Assembly (NCBI GenBank): GCA_964518215.1
Contig: CAZFFP010000031.1
Location: 1-39,463, forward strand
Length of the DNA stretch: 39,463 nt
Source of the DNA: CAYSGX01 sp964518215
GTDB lineage: Bacteria; Bacteroidota; Bacteroidia; Chitinophagales; CAIOSU01
Reading direction: 5' to 3'
Position 1 is the first letter of the stretch; each line of letters starts with the position of its first letter. The notes beneath the pieces are model-generated. The model was not told where the DNA came from, ran no database searches, and saw nothing but the letters and a program-made list of their open reading frames with translations. This document shows positions 8,928 to 18,200 of the stretch, piece after piece. The position numbers and the translations under genes were made by a program.

Positions 8928-10034
8928 TCAATCACCGTCACCACTCGAATAGGTAATGGAAATACCCAGCATAGACGACATATCACTTTTGATAAAGCGG
9001 GTGAGGCGCGACAGTTCGGTATGCGCGGCTTCGGCTGCCGAATAGTTGTTGTTGGCAATCTGCTCCGATATTCTTCCGGTAGGAATGTTTTCTATAGCTT
9101 GTTGCGTGGCATTCATTTGCAATAATGTTTCGCTCACCAATGCCTCTCCTCCTTCAACAGCGCTCAGATAATCGTCAAAACCTTTACCGGGCTGGCTTTC
9201 GAAACTGTCGCCAAAATATATCTGACGAATACTTTCAAAATTGAGCGCGATGAGTTCATTGGAAATACCGCTGTAATAGGCTTCGGTTTTTTCGGGCAAC
9301 ACTGAAGTTTGTCCGGCTATTTTTCCCAACGGAACACCCAGTTTATAGTTTTTAATGTTTTCGTATCCAATCAAAAATTCATTGAACAACATTGATGTGG
9401 AAGAGCCTGCATCAGTTCCTGTATTGTTCACAAAAGTGTTGCGATAGTTTGCCCAATCACTGTTCACTTTGTCCACGCGGGTTTTAATGTCGTTTACCAC
9501 TGCCTGCAAATATTGTTTGCGGTTGTTGCCCGAAACGTTGTTGAATTGATTGAGGATTTCGTTGTTTCCGTTAAAACTGAAAATGAGATATTCTATTCCG
9601 AAAAAACCGCGCGTGTCGCGGGCAAAATTGTTGAGCGAGTAATCGCCTTGCGTAATAAAATTTTCCACGCCCGATTCATTCACCGGAAAAGTGGAGATAT
9701 CGGTGTATAGTGTTCCTGTTATAGAATTTGCCGGACCAAAATTATATCCGTTGCTGTATTGATAAGTTTTGATGGATTCTTTCCAGGCATTTTGCAAAGT
9801 TTCGAGCGTGGAAACATCCGAATTTTGAACAAAGGCATCGGTAGCGGTTTTCAACGCATTTACCTTTTGCTGCAATTGTGCAAAAGCAGGAATAATCAGA
9901 TTGTCGGCATAGTTTTCAAGCATGGGTTTGCGGTCGAAACTACTACCATCTTTGTTCTTGGTTTTATCGCATGCGGTAATGCTGAATAAAATTCCTATGA
10001 GTATGCTAAAAATAATTCGATTCGATAAGTTCAT
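8928..10034 (-). CDS. Imelysin-like (peptidase M75 family) lipoprotein, probable iron-uptake component
   Basis: The start is placed at the ATG at 10034, 14 codons inside the longest frame, because it begins a clean lipoprotein signal with the lipobox ITAC and Cys22. The product has 368 residues. The N-terminal NLIIPAFAQLQQKV helix (45-58) and the two helical-bundle halves fit the imelysin/insulin-cleaving family, whose members include iron-regulated surface proteins and EfeO-like periplasmic proteins. The family motif GxHxxE appears as GFFGIE at 143-148: Gly and Glu are kept and His is replaced by Phe. Peptidase activity is therefore doubtful, and metal binding, if any, would differ. A 19-bp palindrome centred 50 bases upstream of the ATG suggests iron control. 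DUF4856 lies upstream, HTTM and the TonB receptor downstream. Confidence 0.85.
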   Translation of the reverse strand: MNLSNRIIFSILIGILFSITACDKTKNKDGSSFDRKPMLENYADNLIIPAFAQLQQKVNALKTATDAFVQNSDVSTLETLQNAWKESIKTYQYSNGYNFGPANSITGTLYTDISTFPVNESGVENFITQGDYSLNNFARDTRGFFGIEYLIFSFNGNNEILNQFNNVSGNNRKQYLQAVVNDIKTRVDKVNSDWANYRNTFVNNTGTDAGSSTSMLFNEFLIGYENIKNYKLGVPLGKIAGQTSVLPEKTEAYYSGISNELIALNFESIRQIYFGDSFESQPGKGFDDYLSAVEGGEALVSETLLQMNATQQAIENIPTGRISEQIANNNYSAAEAAHTELSRLTRFIKSDMSSMLGISITYSSGDGD

Positions 10035-10063
10035 GGCAGGTTTCTGTTTTTCTAAAATGGATG

Positions 10064-10092
10064 TAAAAATATTCATTTAGAATGATTCTAAA
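10064..10092 (-). promoter_or_regulatory. Candidate promoter of the imelysin gene
   Basis: Read on the minus strand, TTTA (10089-10092) and TATTTTTA (10064-10071) are spaced by 17 bases. They resemble the Bacteroidota TTTG and TAnnTTTG elements with one mismatch each. The 19-bp palindrome covers the upstream element and most of the spacer. The ATG lies 29 bases downstream of the -7 element. Confidence 0.45.
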
Positions 10093-10093
10093 T
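10075..10093. promoter_or_regulatory. 19-bp palindrome, probable Fur/DtxR-type iron box, upstream of imelysin gene
   Basis: ATTTAGAATGATTCTAAAT is a perfect inverted repeat of two 9-base arms around one central base, the geometry of classical Fur boxes. It overlaps the candidate promoter of the imelysin gene and matches the box upstream of the DUF4856 gene at 16 of 19 positions. The regulator's identity is inferred; it is not encoded in this window. Confidence 0.75.
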
Positions 10094-10122
10094 AATGACT
10101 TTTGTCATCTTTTTTCAAAAAG

Positions 10123-10251
10123 AAAAGAGGTTGGGTAAAAGTTTGTCATGGTGAGTCTTTCGAACCATGAAACAAATTGTCCATGAAATATCCTTCGACA
10201 AGCTCAGGAAGACATTTATGAAACTTAGCAGACTTTTACCCAACCTCTTTT
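10123..10251. repeat. MITE-like palindromic element with 20-bp terminal inverted repeats
   Basis: The 20 bases at 10123-10142 (AAAAGAGGTTGGGTAAAAGT) are repeated exactly in inverted orientation at 10232-10251. Pairing continues inward with one mismatch. Inside are a smaller hairpin (TCATGGT 10146-10152 with ACCATGA 10164-10170) and a CCTTCGACAAGCTCAGGA-like word, which I recall as a common dispersed intergenic repeat in Bacteroidota. There is no coding capacity. It sits between the DUF4856 stop and the imelysin promoter. The arms end in T-rich sequence on both strands, so it could also act as a two-way terminator. Confidence 0.7.
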
Positions 10252-10264
10252 TGTCAAATATAAA

Positions 10265-11368
10265 TTAACGTTGTTGTTCGCTTACCCAATTTTTCTTGAA
10301 GCCTTCCACTTCTGCATCTGTAAAACCGTATTCGGCTTTCACTAAATCAACAATTTGCTGAAGGTCGGCAACGGCTGCAACCGGGTCTTTCACAAACTCG
10401 TGCATGGTAATATTTCCGTTTTCAGGAAATCTGAGTTTGGTAAGAATCTGGTCAATTTTGCTGTCGGAAATTTTCTTTCCGGGAACATTTTTTAACCCTC
10501 CTGCAAAGCCCACGCCCTCGCTTAATGAATGCAGCGCACCGGCACGGGTGGCATCGGTAGGAGTGGTTGTAGAAAGTTTTGCTATGCCATCGAAACAATA
10601 GTTGATAACTGTTGCCATGAGGGCTTTTTCCCAATTCAAAATAATTGCATTGATGGCTTCATTGCGCTCTTCCTTATAATCGTTTCCGGCTTTAATGGCA
10701 GCTTGCGCTTTAATGAAATTTTTCTTGATGGTTAAGTAAATTCCGTTTCCCGAGTTATCATCTCTGCGCGCAGCATAGTTGGCAGAATATACATCAGGAT
10801 TGGTGTTTTTGGAACCATCGTTGCTGTTGGCAAAATCGGGATGTGCGCCATACAATGCCAAAGCCTTATCTAACTTCACCAAATCGGTTTCACCGTTTAA
10901 AATCTGAGTGGTAGTATAGTAGTAGAGAGCCGCGCCAAACAATCCTTTTTCAACCAATTGTTCCAACTCAGCGCCATTTTCTTCAAACAAATAGCCGCCA
11001 TAAGTGCCTCCTTGTCCGCTCACCGGTTGGGTGGCATCATAAGTGCCGCCACTGGCAGCGGCAAGGTCTGTGAACAACCCGGTCATGCGGTTTTTGTATT
11101 GGCTCACGGTAATGCTGCTGAGCGATTTGGTTCCGGCATTGTATAAATTGGTAAGTGTTGCGGCATCTACTGTTACACCGTTAGTTCTGCCTTTTTTCAT
11201 TTCATCGGTAAGCGCTTTGAGTTGTGCTCTGATTTCATACTCCTGAGTGGTGTTGACTGTATAAGCAGCGCCATCGTAATTGTCTGGAATTTCTAAATCT
11301 TTTTTATCTTTTTTACAAGCGGAAAAGATGAAGCTGAAAGCCACGTAGGCAAAGAAAATTCTTTTCAT
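10265..11368 (-). CDS. DUF4856 lipoprotein of the iron locus
   Basis: The start is set at the ATG at 11368, not at the longer frame beginning at 11506, because the upstream 46 codons cover the promoter and palindrome and because this ATG opens a lipoprotein signal (lipobox FSAC, Cys18, then Lys/Asp-rich). The product has 367 residues and matches the DUF4856 family as I recognise it: an all-helical protein with GGTYGGYLFEENGAELEQ (about 122-139), an LYGAHPDF segment near 170, and ALHSLSEGVGF (about 280-290). DUF4856 proteins often neighbour imelysins in Bacteroidota, and their function is not established. I infer that it is a membrane-anchored partner in iron capture. It has its own promoter with an overlapping iron-type box. 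Confidence 0.83.
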   Translation of the reverse strand: MKRIFFAYVAFSFIFSACKKDKKDLEIPDNYDGAAYTVNTTQEYEIRAQLKALTDEMKKGRTNGVTVDAATLTNLYNAGTKSLSSITVSQYKNRMTGLFTDLAAASGGTYDATQPVSGQGGTYGGYLFEENGAELEQLVEKGLFGAALYYYTTTQILNGETDLVKLDKALALYGAHPDFANSNDGSKNTNPDVYSANYAARRDDNSGNGIYLTIKKNFIKAQAAIKAGNDYKEERNEAINAIILNWEKALMATVINYCFDGIAKLSTTTPTDATRAGALHSLSEGVGFAGGLKNVPGKKISDSKIDQILTKLRFPENGNITMHEFVKDPVAAVADLQQIVDLVKAEYGFTDAEVEGFKKNWVSEQQR

Positions 11369-11406
11369 AAATGGTTTTGGTTTTGAGTTTTTTAAAAATG
11401 ATAGTG

Positions 11407-11437
11407 CAAATTTAATCTTATTTAGACTAATTCCAAA
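11407..11437 (-). promoter_or_regulatory. Promoter of the DUF4856 gene
   Basis: On the minus strand TTTG (11434-11437), a 19-base spacer and TAAATTTG (11407-11414) match the Bacteroidota promoter consensus TTTG-N19-TAnnTTTG exactly. The expected transcript start is near 11400, leaving a leader of roughly 30 bases before the ATG at 11368. Confidence 0.75.
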
Positions 11438-11438
11438 T
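11420..11438. promoter_or_regulatory. 19-bp palindrome, probable Fur/DtxR-type iron box, upstream of DUF4856 gene
   Basis: ATTTAGACTAATTCCAAAT has 7 of 9 arm positions paired around a central A. It covers the TTTG element and 14 bases of the promoter spacer, so a bound protein would block RNA polymerase. It agrees with the imelysin box at 16 of 19 positions. A separate half-site, ATTTAGAATGA at 11444-11454, is identical to the first 11 bases of the imelysin box and could extend binding. Confidence 0.72.
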
Positions 11439-11646
11439 AAGAAATTTAGAATGACAAAATTTTGACAATAAACAGTGGGGTAGAGGCTGAAGATTATATT
11501 ATGCAAGAATCATTAAATCAAATAGTTGCATTTAATATAGGAATATGGAGAATAGACAAGGTGTTGAATTTCGTTGCAAAAAATTGCGCGGCTTTAGGAA
11601 GCAGGATATTACAAAGGGTAAAAAAAAAAAGAAAATCATCTTATTT

Positions 11647-14600
11647 CTAAATCAACTGTTTACTTAAAACAGCCTTTATAGTATTGAATAACTTTTTCTG
11701 TAATATCGGTTTTGTAACAAAGCCATTCATGCCTACAGCTATTGCCTTTTCTTGAATAGACTCTATAGCATAAGCTGTTACTGCTATTATTGGCAAATGA
11801 GATTTAAGAGGGTTCTTCATGGCTCTTATTTTTTTGCAGGTTTCATATCCGTCCATATCATCCATCATCAGGTCGAGAAGAATTATATCATAATCGTTGT
11901 GTCTGATTTTTTTCAAAGCCTCTGTTCCGCTATGTGCCTCATCATAAGTAGCTCCCCAACTTTGCAAAACATTGCCGGCAATAATGATATTGATTTTGTT
12001 GTCTTCTACAATCAATACCTTTTTCCCGGAAAGCAATGCGGCCGCTTCGGGCTGTTGAACTATTTCATCAAACTCTTTTATTTTATGCTCAATAAATGGC
12101 AATGAAAGAGTGAAATAAAATTTAGTGCCTTTGTTTTCTTCACTTTCAAATTCAATATTACTACCCATCATATGGATGAGTTTTCGGGTAATGGCAAGCC
12201 CGAGTCCCGTTCCTCTCATTTTCTTTTGATATTCATTAGATACCTGCATGAAAGGCTCAAATATTTTATCGTGTTGACTGGATGGAATTCCAATTCCGGA
12301 ATCTTCAACTACACACTCAATGGTTGCAATATTATTGTCGGCATTAACAAGTTTTACAGAAAGGGAAATTTCTCCTTGGTTACAAAATTTAAAAGCATTC
12401 CCCAACAAATTAAAAAATATTTGTGCAATGCGAGTGTTATCGCCCACTAATACGTCAGGTATATATTCATCTATTTCGAGTTTGAAATGAAGTTGGTTAA
12501 AATCAGTCAGATGACGATGTGTTTCGTATAAATTGTAAATCAATTGTTTGAAATTGAAAGGCTCGGAAACTATTTGCATTTTACCCGATTCAGATTTTAT
12601 AAAATCTAAAATATCGGAAATAATTGCCAGCATGGTATCTGAAGAAAACTTCAATATTCGTAAACGATCGTTAGCTTTTTCAATATCGGCTAATTTGTCT
12701 TTAAGCAGCATATCTGTAATACCTACAATGGCATTGAGCGGGGTGCGCAACTCATGAGAAATAGTAGAAAGAAATTCGGTTTTTGCAGCTGCTGCACTTT
12801 CGGCTTTTTCTTTAGCTTCTTTTAAAAGCTCTCTCGACTGGTTTTGAGTAATAGCTGAACCAACGGAGTTGGCGAAATTCTGAATAATGTTTACCTCATA
12901 ATTTTCCCATATTCTATCAGCATTGTTATCTTTCATAATAAGCACTCCCCAAAAAACTCCTGAAACAAATACCGGTGCAATAAAAACAGAAGGTTTTGAA
13001 ATGCCTACAGGTAAAGTCAGATTGAAAGAAAATTTCTTGTCAGAGTAAATTGCTTTATTGTTTTTTAATTTGTCTATCTGTTCTGAAATAAAATTATTGA
13101 GACAGCCTTCATAAATGTTTTCTTCATCTTTCAACTCAGTTTCATTAATCACCGGAATAGAATATCTATGCACAAAACACCTTTCGTTGGAGCCTATAGC
13201 ATGATTGTGTTCACAGAGAAAGATATTCGACACTTCGAATGAATCGGCAGCTATTTGCAGCAGATTCAGCATGGCATCATCAAACTCATTTTCGGTAAAG
13301 AGCATACCTACACCAAGATTCAGAGCGGTTAAAATGGCATTGGTTTTCAGATTTTGTATTTCTTCAATTTTCTTGTCGGTAACATCCCAGTTCATGCCGG
13401 TTACCTGATAAGGTGTTCCTTTACTGTCTTTGAGAACTTTGTATACAACATTGATGTATCTCAATGAATTGTCGGGTAGTTTTATTCTGAAAATATTTTC
13501 GAAACGGTCATTGCTTTCATAAGCTTCCTGAATGCCAATCCAAGCATTCTGATAGTCTTCGGGAAACACTCTATTAATAAATGCATCTACGGGGTTGGGA
13601 AAATCTTGTTTATCAACTTGAAACAATTTATACATGGCATCGTCCCAAAAAAAATGATTGGTGGCTATATCCCAACTCCAAACGCCAAAGTTTACAGCAC
13701 TGGTGGCAAGCTTCAGCCGGTTGGCAGTTTCAAAAAGTTCAGCTTCCTTTTTCTTTTTATCTGTAATGTTTTCAGCAAAGCCAATCACTAAATATGGCGT
13801 GCTATCTTTGTTTCTTGAATAAATTTTTTCCTTGCTTCTGAGCCATACATAATTGCCGTTTTTGTGCTTCATTCTATATTCTACTTCAGCAAACTGTTCG
13901 TTTTCCAACGAATAAATATTCTTTACATGATTGGATATTAATTCTATATCATCGGGATGAATATTTTCGAATACGGTCCTGAATTTTTTACGAAATTCCT
14001 CAACAGTATAACCCAATACTTTATTTACAGCCTGATTGGTATAAATATTTTTTTTCTCATTGAGGTCAAAAATATAGATGATATGGGGCAGCGACTTTGA
14101 AATGTTTTCAATAAAATAATTAGATTCTGAAAGGCGCTGCTCTTTTAATTTGAGTTCTGTAACATCATTGAAAAGCCAAATTTCAAATTTTTCATTCCGA
14201 TGGAAATAAATATCAACTGATTTTACCATTCCTTCTTTTGAAAGAATTTCTACAATGTTATTTTCGGTCTCTTCTCTCAAACGCAGCAAATTAAATTTCA
14301 AACGATTTTCTTCTGAGTGTGCTGGAAGTATAAGTTTTAAAAGATGAGTAAGCCCTTTAAAGTCTTCAGCTTTATAGCCTGTTAGCTTTGCAAATTCATG
14401 GTTGATGAAAAATTTATCCTGATAAAAATATAGTGCGGCAGAAGGAAGGTTATCAATGATATTTGATAACATGTTTTTTGTCTTGGTGATGTCCTCAATA
14501 CTTTCTTCGTTGTATATCATCACGCGATCTATCATCAGGTAGATTAAAATAAATACCAAACAAAGACTAATGAATATTCCTGCCAGATAATATTTTTCAC

Positions 14601-15096
14601 TGAGTTTATATTCGGGAAACGGATAATCAAAGAGTATCAGCCCGATAAAAGTTGCAATACTTAAAATGGAAACTGCAACCATGAGCATTCCCGCTTTTCG
14701 TCCAAGCAGAAAAAATGTATAAAGCGATACTATAACCAACCAACTGCAGGTAACAAAATTGATTGCCCCCTGAGAGAAATATGTTTGCATCCAAATGGCA
14801 GGCACAAAAATAAATATATGAATATAAGCTGATGTTTTATAAGGCAAACCATAGCGAAAACCTATAATTAATCCGGCATGAACCAAAAATGTAACGGCAG
14901 TAATGAGCAACTGTACGCTGAATCCATAAAAAATAAAATACGGCAAATATAGAGCCGACACCAGGGTGTAAACAGCATAAGAATTAAAGGCCAGTTTTAT
15001 TTTTCCGATATTAATCGGGTCATCATACAATTTCAATTGCCCTTGAATAAAATAATTCCTGATAGATTTTAAAATACCGGGTAATGAATTTTTCAT
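11647..15096 (-). CDS. Hybrid sensor histidine kinase/response regulator (membrane, PAS x3, GAF)
   Basis: The product has 1,149 residues. About six membrane helices (40-195) form an N-terminal module without a large periplasmic domain. Three PAS-type domains follow (about 205-315, 325-450, 455-580, the latter two with PAC-like ends), then a GAF domain (about 590-750). HisKA has the phospho-accepting His781 in STISHELRTP. HATPase_c has its N box near 896-903, DSGIGI at 932-937 and GTGLGLAI at 962-969. The C-terminal receiver has acidic VEDN (1030-1033), phospho-Asp1075 and Lys1129. There is no DNA-binding or other output domain, so a separate Hpt or regulator outside the window is needed. The signal sensed is unknown. 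It is divergent from the PKD surface protein, which may or may not be its target. Confidence 0.93.
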   Translation of the reverse strand: MKNSLPGILKSIRNYFIQGQLKLYDDPINIGKIKLAFNSYAVYTLVSALYLPYFIFYGFSVQLLITAVTFLVHAGLIIGFRYGLPYKTSAYIHIFIFVPAIWMQTYFSQGAINFVTCSWLVIVSLYTFFLLGRKAGMLMVAVSILSIATFIGLILFDYPFPEYKLSEKYYLAGIFISLCLVFILIYLMIDRVMIYNEESIEDITKTKNMLSNIIDNLPSAALYFYQDKFFINHEFAKLTGYKAEDFKGLTHLLKLILPAHSEENRLKFNLLRLREETENNIVEILSKEGMVKSVDIYFHRNEKFEIWLFNDVTELKLKEQRLSESNYFIENISKSLPHIIYIFDLNEKKNIYTNQAVNKVLGYTVEEFRKKFRTVFENIHPDDIELISNHVKNIYSLENEQFAEVEYRMKHKNGNYVWLRSKEKIYSRNKDSTPYLVIGFAENITDKKKKEAELFETANRLKLATSAVNFGVWSWDIATNHFFWDDAMYKLFQVDKQDFPNPVDAFINRVFPEDYQNAWIGIQEAYESNDRFENIFRIKLPDNSLRYINVVYKVLKDSKGTPYQVTGMNWDVTDKKIEEIQNLKTNAILTALNLGVGMLFTENEFDDAMLNLLQIAADSFEVSNIFLCEHNHAIGSNERCFVHRYSIPVINETELKDEENIYEGCLNNFISEQIDKLKNNKAIYSDKKFSFNLTLPVGISKPSVFIAPVFVSGVFWGVLIMKDNNADRIWENYEVNIIQNFANSVGSAITQNQSRELLKEAKEKAESAAAAKTEFLSTISHELRTPLNAIVGITDMLLKDKLADIEKANDRLRILKFSSDTMLAIISDILDFIKSESGKMQIVSEPFNFKQLIYNLYETHRHLTDFNQLHFKLEIDEYIPDVLVGDNTRIAQIFFNLLGNAFKFCNQGEISLSVKLVNADNNIATIECVVEDSGIGIPSSQHDKIFEPFMQVSNEYQKKMRGTGLGLAITRKLIHMMGSNIEFESEENKGTKFYFTLSLPFIEHKIKEFDEIVQQPEAAALLSGKKVLIVEDNKINIIIAGNVLQSWGATYDEAHSGTEALKKIRHNDYDIILLDLMMDDMDGYETCKKIRAMKNPLKSHLPIIAVTAYAIESIQEKAIAVGMNGFVTKPILQKKLFNTIKAVLSKQLI

Positions 15097-15125
15097 TAGT
15101 AACTTGTTGCGGATGGTTTGCTGTT

Positions 15126-15154
15126 CAAAAATACCTTATTACGATTGAACCCAA
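15126..15154 (-). promoter_or_regulatory. Candidate promoter of the hybrid histidine kinase gene
   Basis: On the minus strand TATTTTTG (15126-15133) is an exact TAnnTTTG -7 element. It is preceded by a TTG (15152-15154) at an 18-base spacing. It lies 29 bases before the start codon. Confidence 0.5.
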
Positions 15155-15269
15155 GTTATGCAAAAGAAAAAACTAATGTTTTTTCAGTATTTCAAAAACC
15201 TTTTCTAACAGCCTTCGTATAACTGCTCGACCCTGACCAGGTCGCATCTTAACCAAAAGCGAAAGCAAA

Positions 15270-18200
15270 ATGAAAGCAATCTTAAAATGCGCCAGACAAT
15301 GGCTGCTGCTGCTGTTTATAACAAGCGCATCGCATGCGTTTGCCAACATAACGGCAGACTTCTCGACCACGAGCACCCGAAAAGGATGTGCTCCTTTAGT
15401 AGTTAATTTTCAGAACTTATCAACGGGTGCTACCACTTATCAGTGGCGTTTTGGCAACGGAAATTCTTCTGTGCTTGCCAACCCATCGGTAATTTATGCC
15501 ACACCGGGCAAATATTCGGTTACTCTTATTGCTTTCAACGGTTCAAATTCAGATACATTGGTCATGACAGATTATATCGAAGTGTTTCAAGACCCTTCGG
15601 CAAATTTTACAGTTTCGGGAACAACAGGATGCGCTCCCGCAGCATTTAATTTTCAAGATAGCAGCACACCGGGTTCCGCAGGTATTCGCGCCTGGATTTG
15701 GAATTTTGGCGATGGTAGTTCTTCCAATCAAAAAAATCCTGCTAAAACTTATACCAATGCCGGCAACTTTAACGTAGCTCTTTTAGTCATTGATTCTAAT
15801 GGTTGCAAATCGGAAAAAGCCATTCATAACTATGTTCAGGTGCAACCAACTCCGGTTGCCGAATTTGATGCGCCTAACCGCTCTGCTTGTTCACCACCGC
15901 ATACTGTAAATTTTGCGAATCAATCTACGCCTTCAACGGGCGTGAGTTACGAATGGACTTTCGGAAATGGCAGCACATCAACATCGCAAAATCCTTCTTC
16001 AACCTATAATGCAATGGGGAATTATAATGTTAAATTAAAGGTAAATACTTCGTTAGGCTGTGCCGATTCGGTAATTAAAAACAACTTTGTTACTATTCAG
16101 GATTTGAATGCCAATTTCACTTCCAACGTAACTACAGGCTGCGCACCATTAACCGTAAACTTTTCGAATACTTCTACTTCAAGCCCTAATAACAACCGAT
16201 GGGCTTTTGGTGATGGAACTACATCTACTCAAAGAAACCCCATCAAAACTTATACTTCTCCAGGCACTTATACTGTTCGGCTGATTGCGTGGAACTCTAC
16301 TACATGCAGAGACACCATTATTAAAACAAATTACATCACCGTGCTTCCTGCTCCAACAGCAGATTTCACAGTAAATAATCCACAAGGTTGCAAAATACCT
16401 TTTATTGCTGGCTTTACAGATAACTCTGCGAATGCAGTTGCGTGGAGTTGGACTTTTGGCGATGGCTCTACTTCGGGACAACAAAACCCTGTGAAAGTTT
16501 ACACAGACTATGGAAACTTTACCGTATCGCTTACAGTAACAGATGCTGCGGGCTGCACAAAAACTAAAGCAATCAATAGTGCTGTAACTATCAATCCGCC
16601 ATCGGCAGGATTCTTTGCCGATTCGACTGAAGGCTGTTTTCCTTTGCCGGTGAATTTCACCAATACCGCTATTTCAATCGAACCCATACTTTCTTATACC
16701 TGGTTTTTTGGCGATGGAAATACCTCTAATTTTCCCAACCCTTCGCACGTGTATGATGAAGAAGGCGTGTTTGATGTTACCTTAATTGTAACTACTATTT
16801 CGGGCTGCACCGATACTTTTATCCGTCAAGAATACATTCAGGCAGGCTCAAAACCCGTAGCCGATTTCATCGGACTTCCAAATAGTGTTTGCATGTTTGA
16901 AGCAGTAAATTTCACCAACCTTACCGATACTGCCGACCGCTGGTTGTGGTTGTTTGGCGATGGAGGCTTATCCACGGAACAAAGTCCCAACTATGCTTAT
17001 GGCGACACCGGCTTATTCATCGTTACATTATTTGCCTGGAACAAAGGCTGCATGGACAGTATTGTAAAAGAAGATTACGTCTATGTTTCGCCTCCACAGG
17101 CACGATTTGAAATCATTCGCGATTGTAACGACCCTTATACCATTCAGATAAATGATAGTTCGTTATCGCCCACATCGTGGCATTGGGATTTTGGCGATGG
17201 CAACACTTCAACCGATCGCCACCCAACACATACCTATGCAACTAAAGGCACTTTTGATGTAACACTTACGGTAACCGAAATTACTTCGGGCTGTCATGAT
17301 GAACTGAGCCAATCGGTATTGGTGGTAGATGCTTTGGCAAATTTTTCTGCCGCACCAACTTCCGGTTGTCATCCGTTGATTGTAGCTTTTGAAGATGCTT
17401 CTGCAGACGCGGTGAGTTATTTCTGGGAAGTTGGAAATATTACTTCTACAGAAAGCAATCCTGAATTAACATTTTTATCGCCCGGAATTTATGATGCTTC
17501 ATTGATGGTAACTGACGAAATCGGTTGCAGCGATACTTTGGTTATGCCCAATTATATTACAGTTCTGGGACCCTTGGCAGATTTTGATGCGGCACCCAAA
17601 GAAGGTTGCGCGCCATTGGCGGTTAATTTTATAGATGCTTCGGTTTCTTTTCTGAGTAATATAGTTTCGTGGGAATGGAATTTTGGCGATGGCAATTTAT
17701 CTGTTGCTCAAAACCCGCAACACTTTTTTGAATTTCCCGGAAATTATGATGTTTCTCTTTCAGTAACAGACGGAAACGGTTGCAGCCATACATTGTTAGT
17801 GAATGAATTTATTCAACCTACATTTCCTACACCTGTTTTTGAAGCCGATACTTTTTCGTGCAGCATGAGAGCCATTACTTTTCAAAATTATTCTATCGGA
17901 AACAACCTCAGCTACTTTTGGGATTTTGGCGATGGACAAACCAGTGTTCTCGAAACCCCCACGCACTTTTATACTCAAGAGGGAACCTACTCTGTTTCGT
18001 TACACGTAATGGATATCAATGGCTGCGATTCTACAGTGGTTAAAAACAATTTCATTACCATCACAAATCCTGTGGTGAACTTTGTTCCCGACACTACTTT
18101 TTCGCCATGCCCTCCTCTTTTGGTAGGATTCGGCAATCAATCAACTCCCGATGTGGTTTTGTTTGATTGGAATTTTGGCGATGGCAATTCGAGTGTTTTG

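Noticed and set aside
11369..11506. 46-codon N-terminal extension of the DUF4856 frame
   Set aside because: It covers an exact consensus promoter and an iron-type box, and the lipoprotein signal starts only at the ATG at 11368.
15229..15246. CGACC/GGTCG hairpin upstream of the PKD protein gene
   Set aside because: A stem of only five pairs with no other regulatory context; too weak to call an operator or riboswitch.
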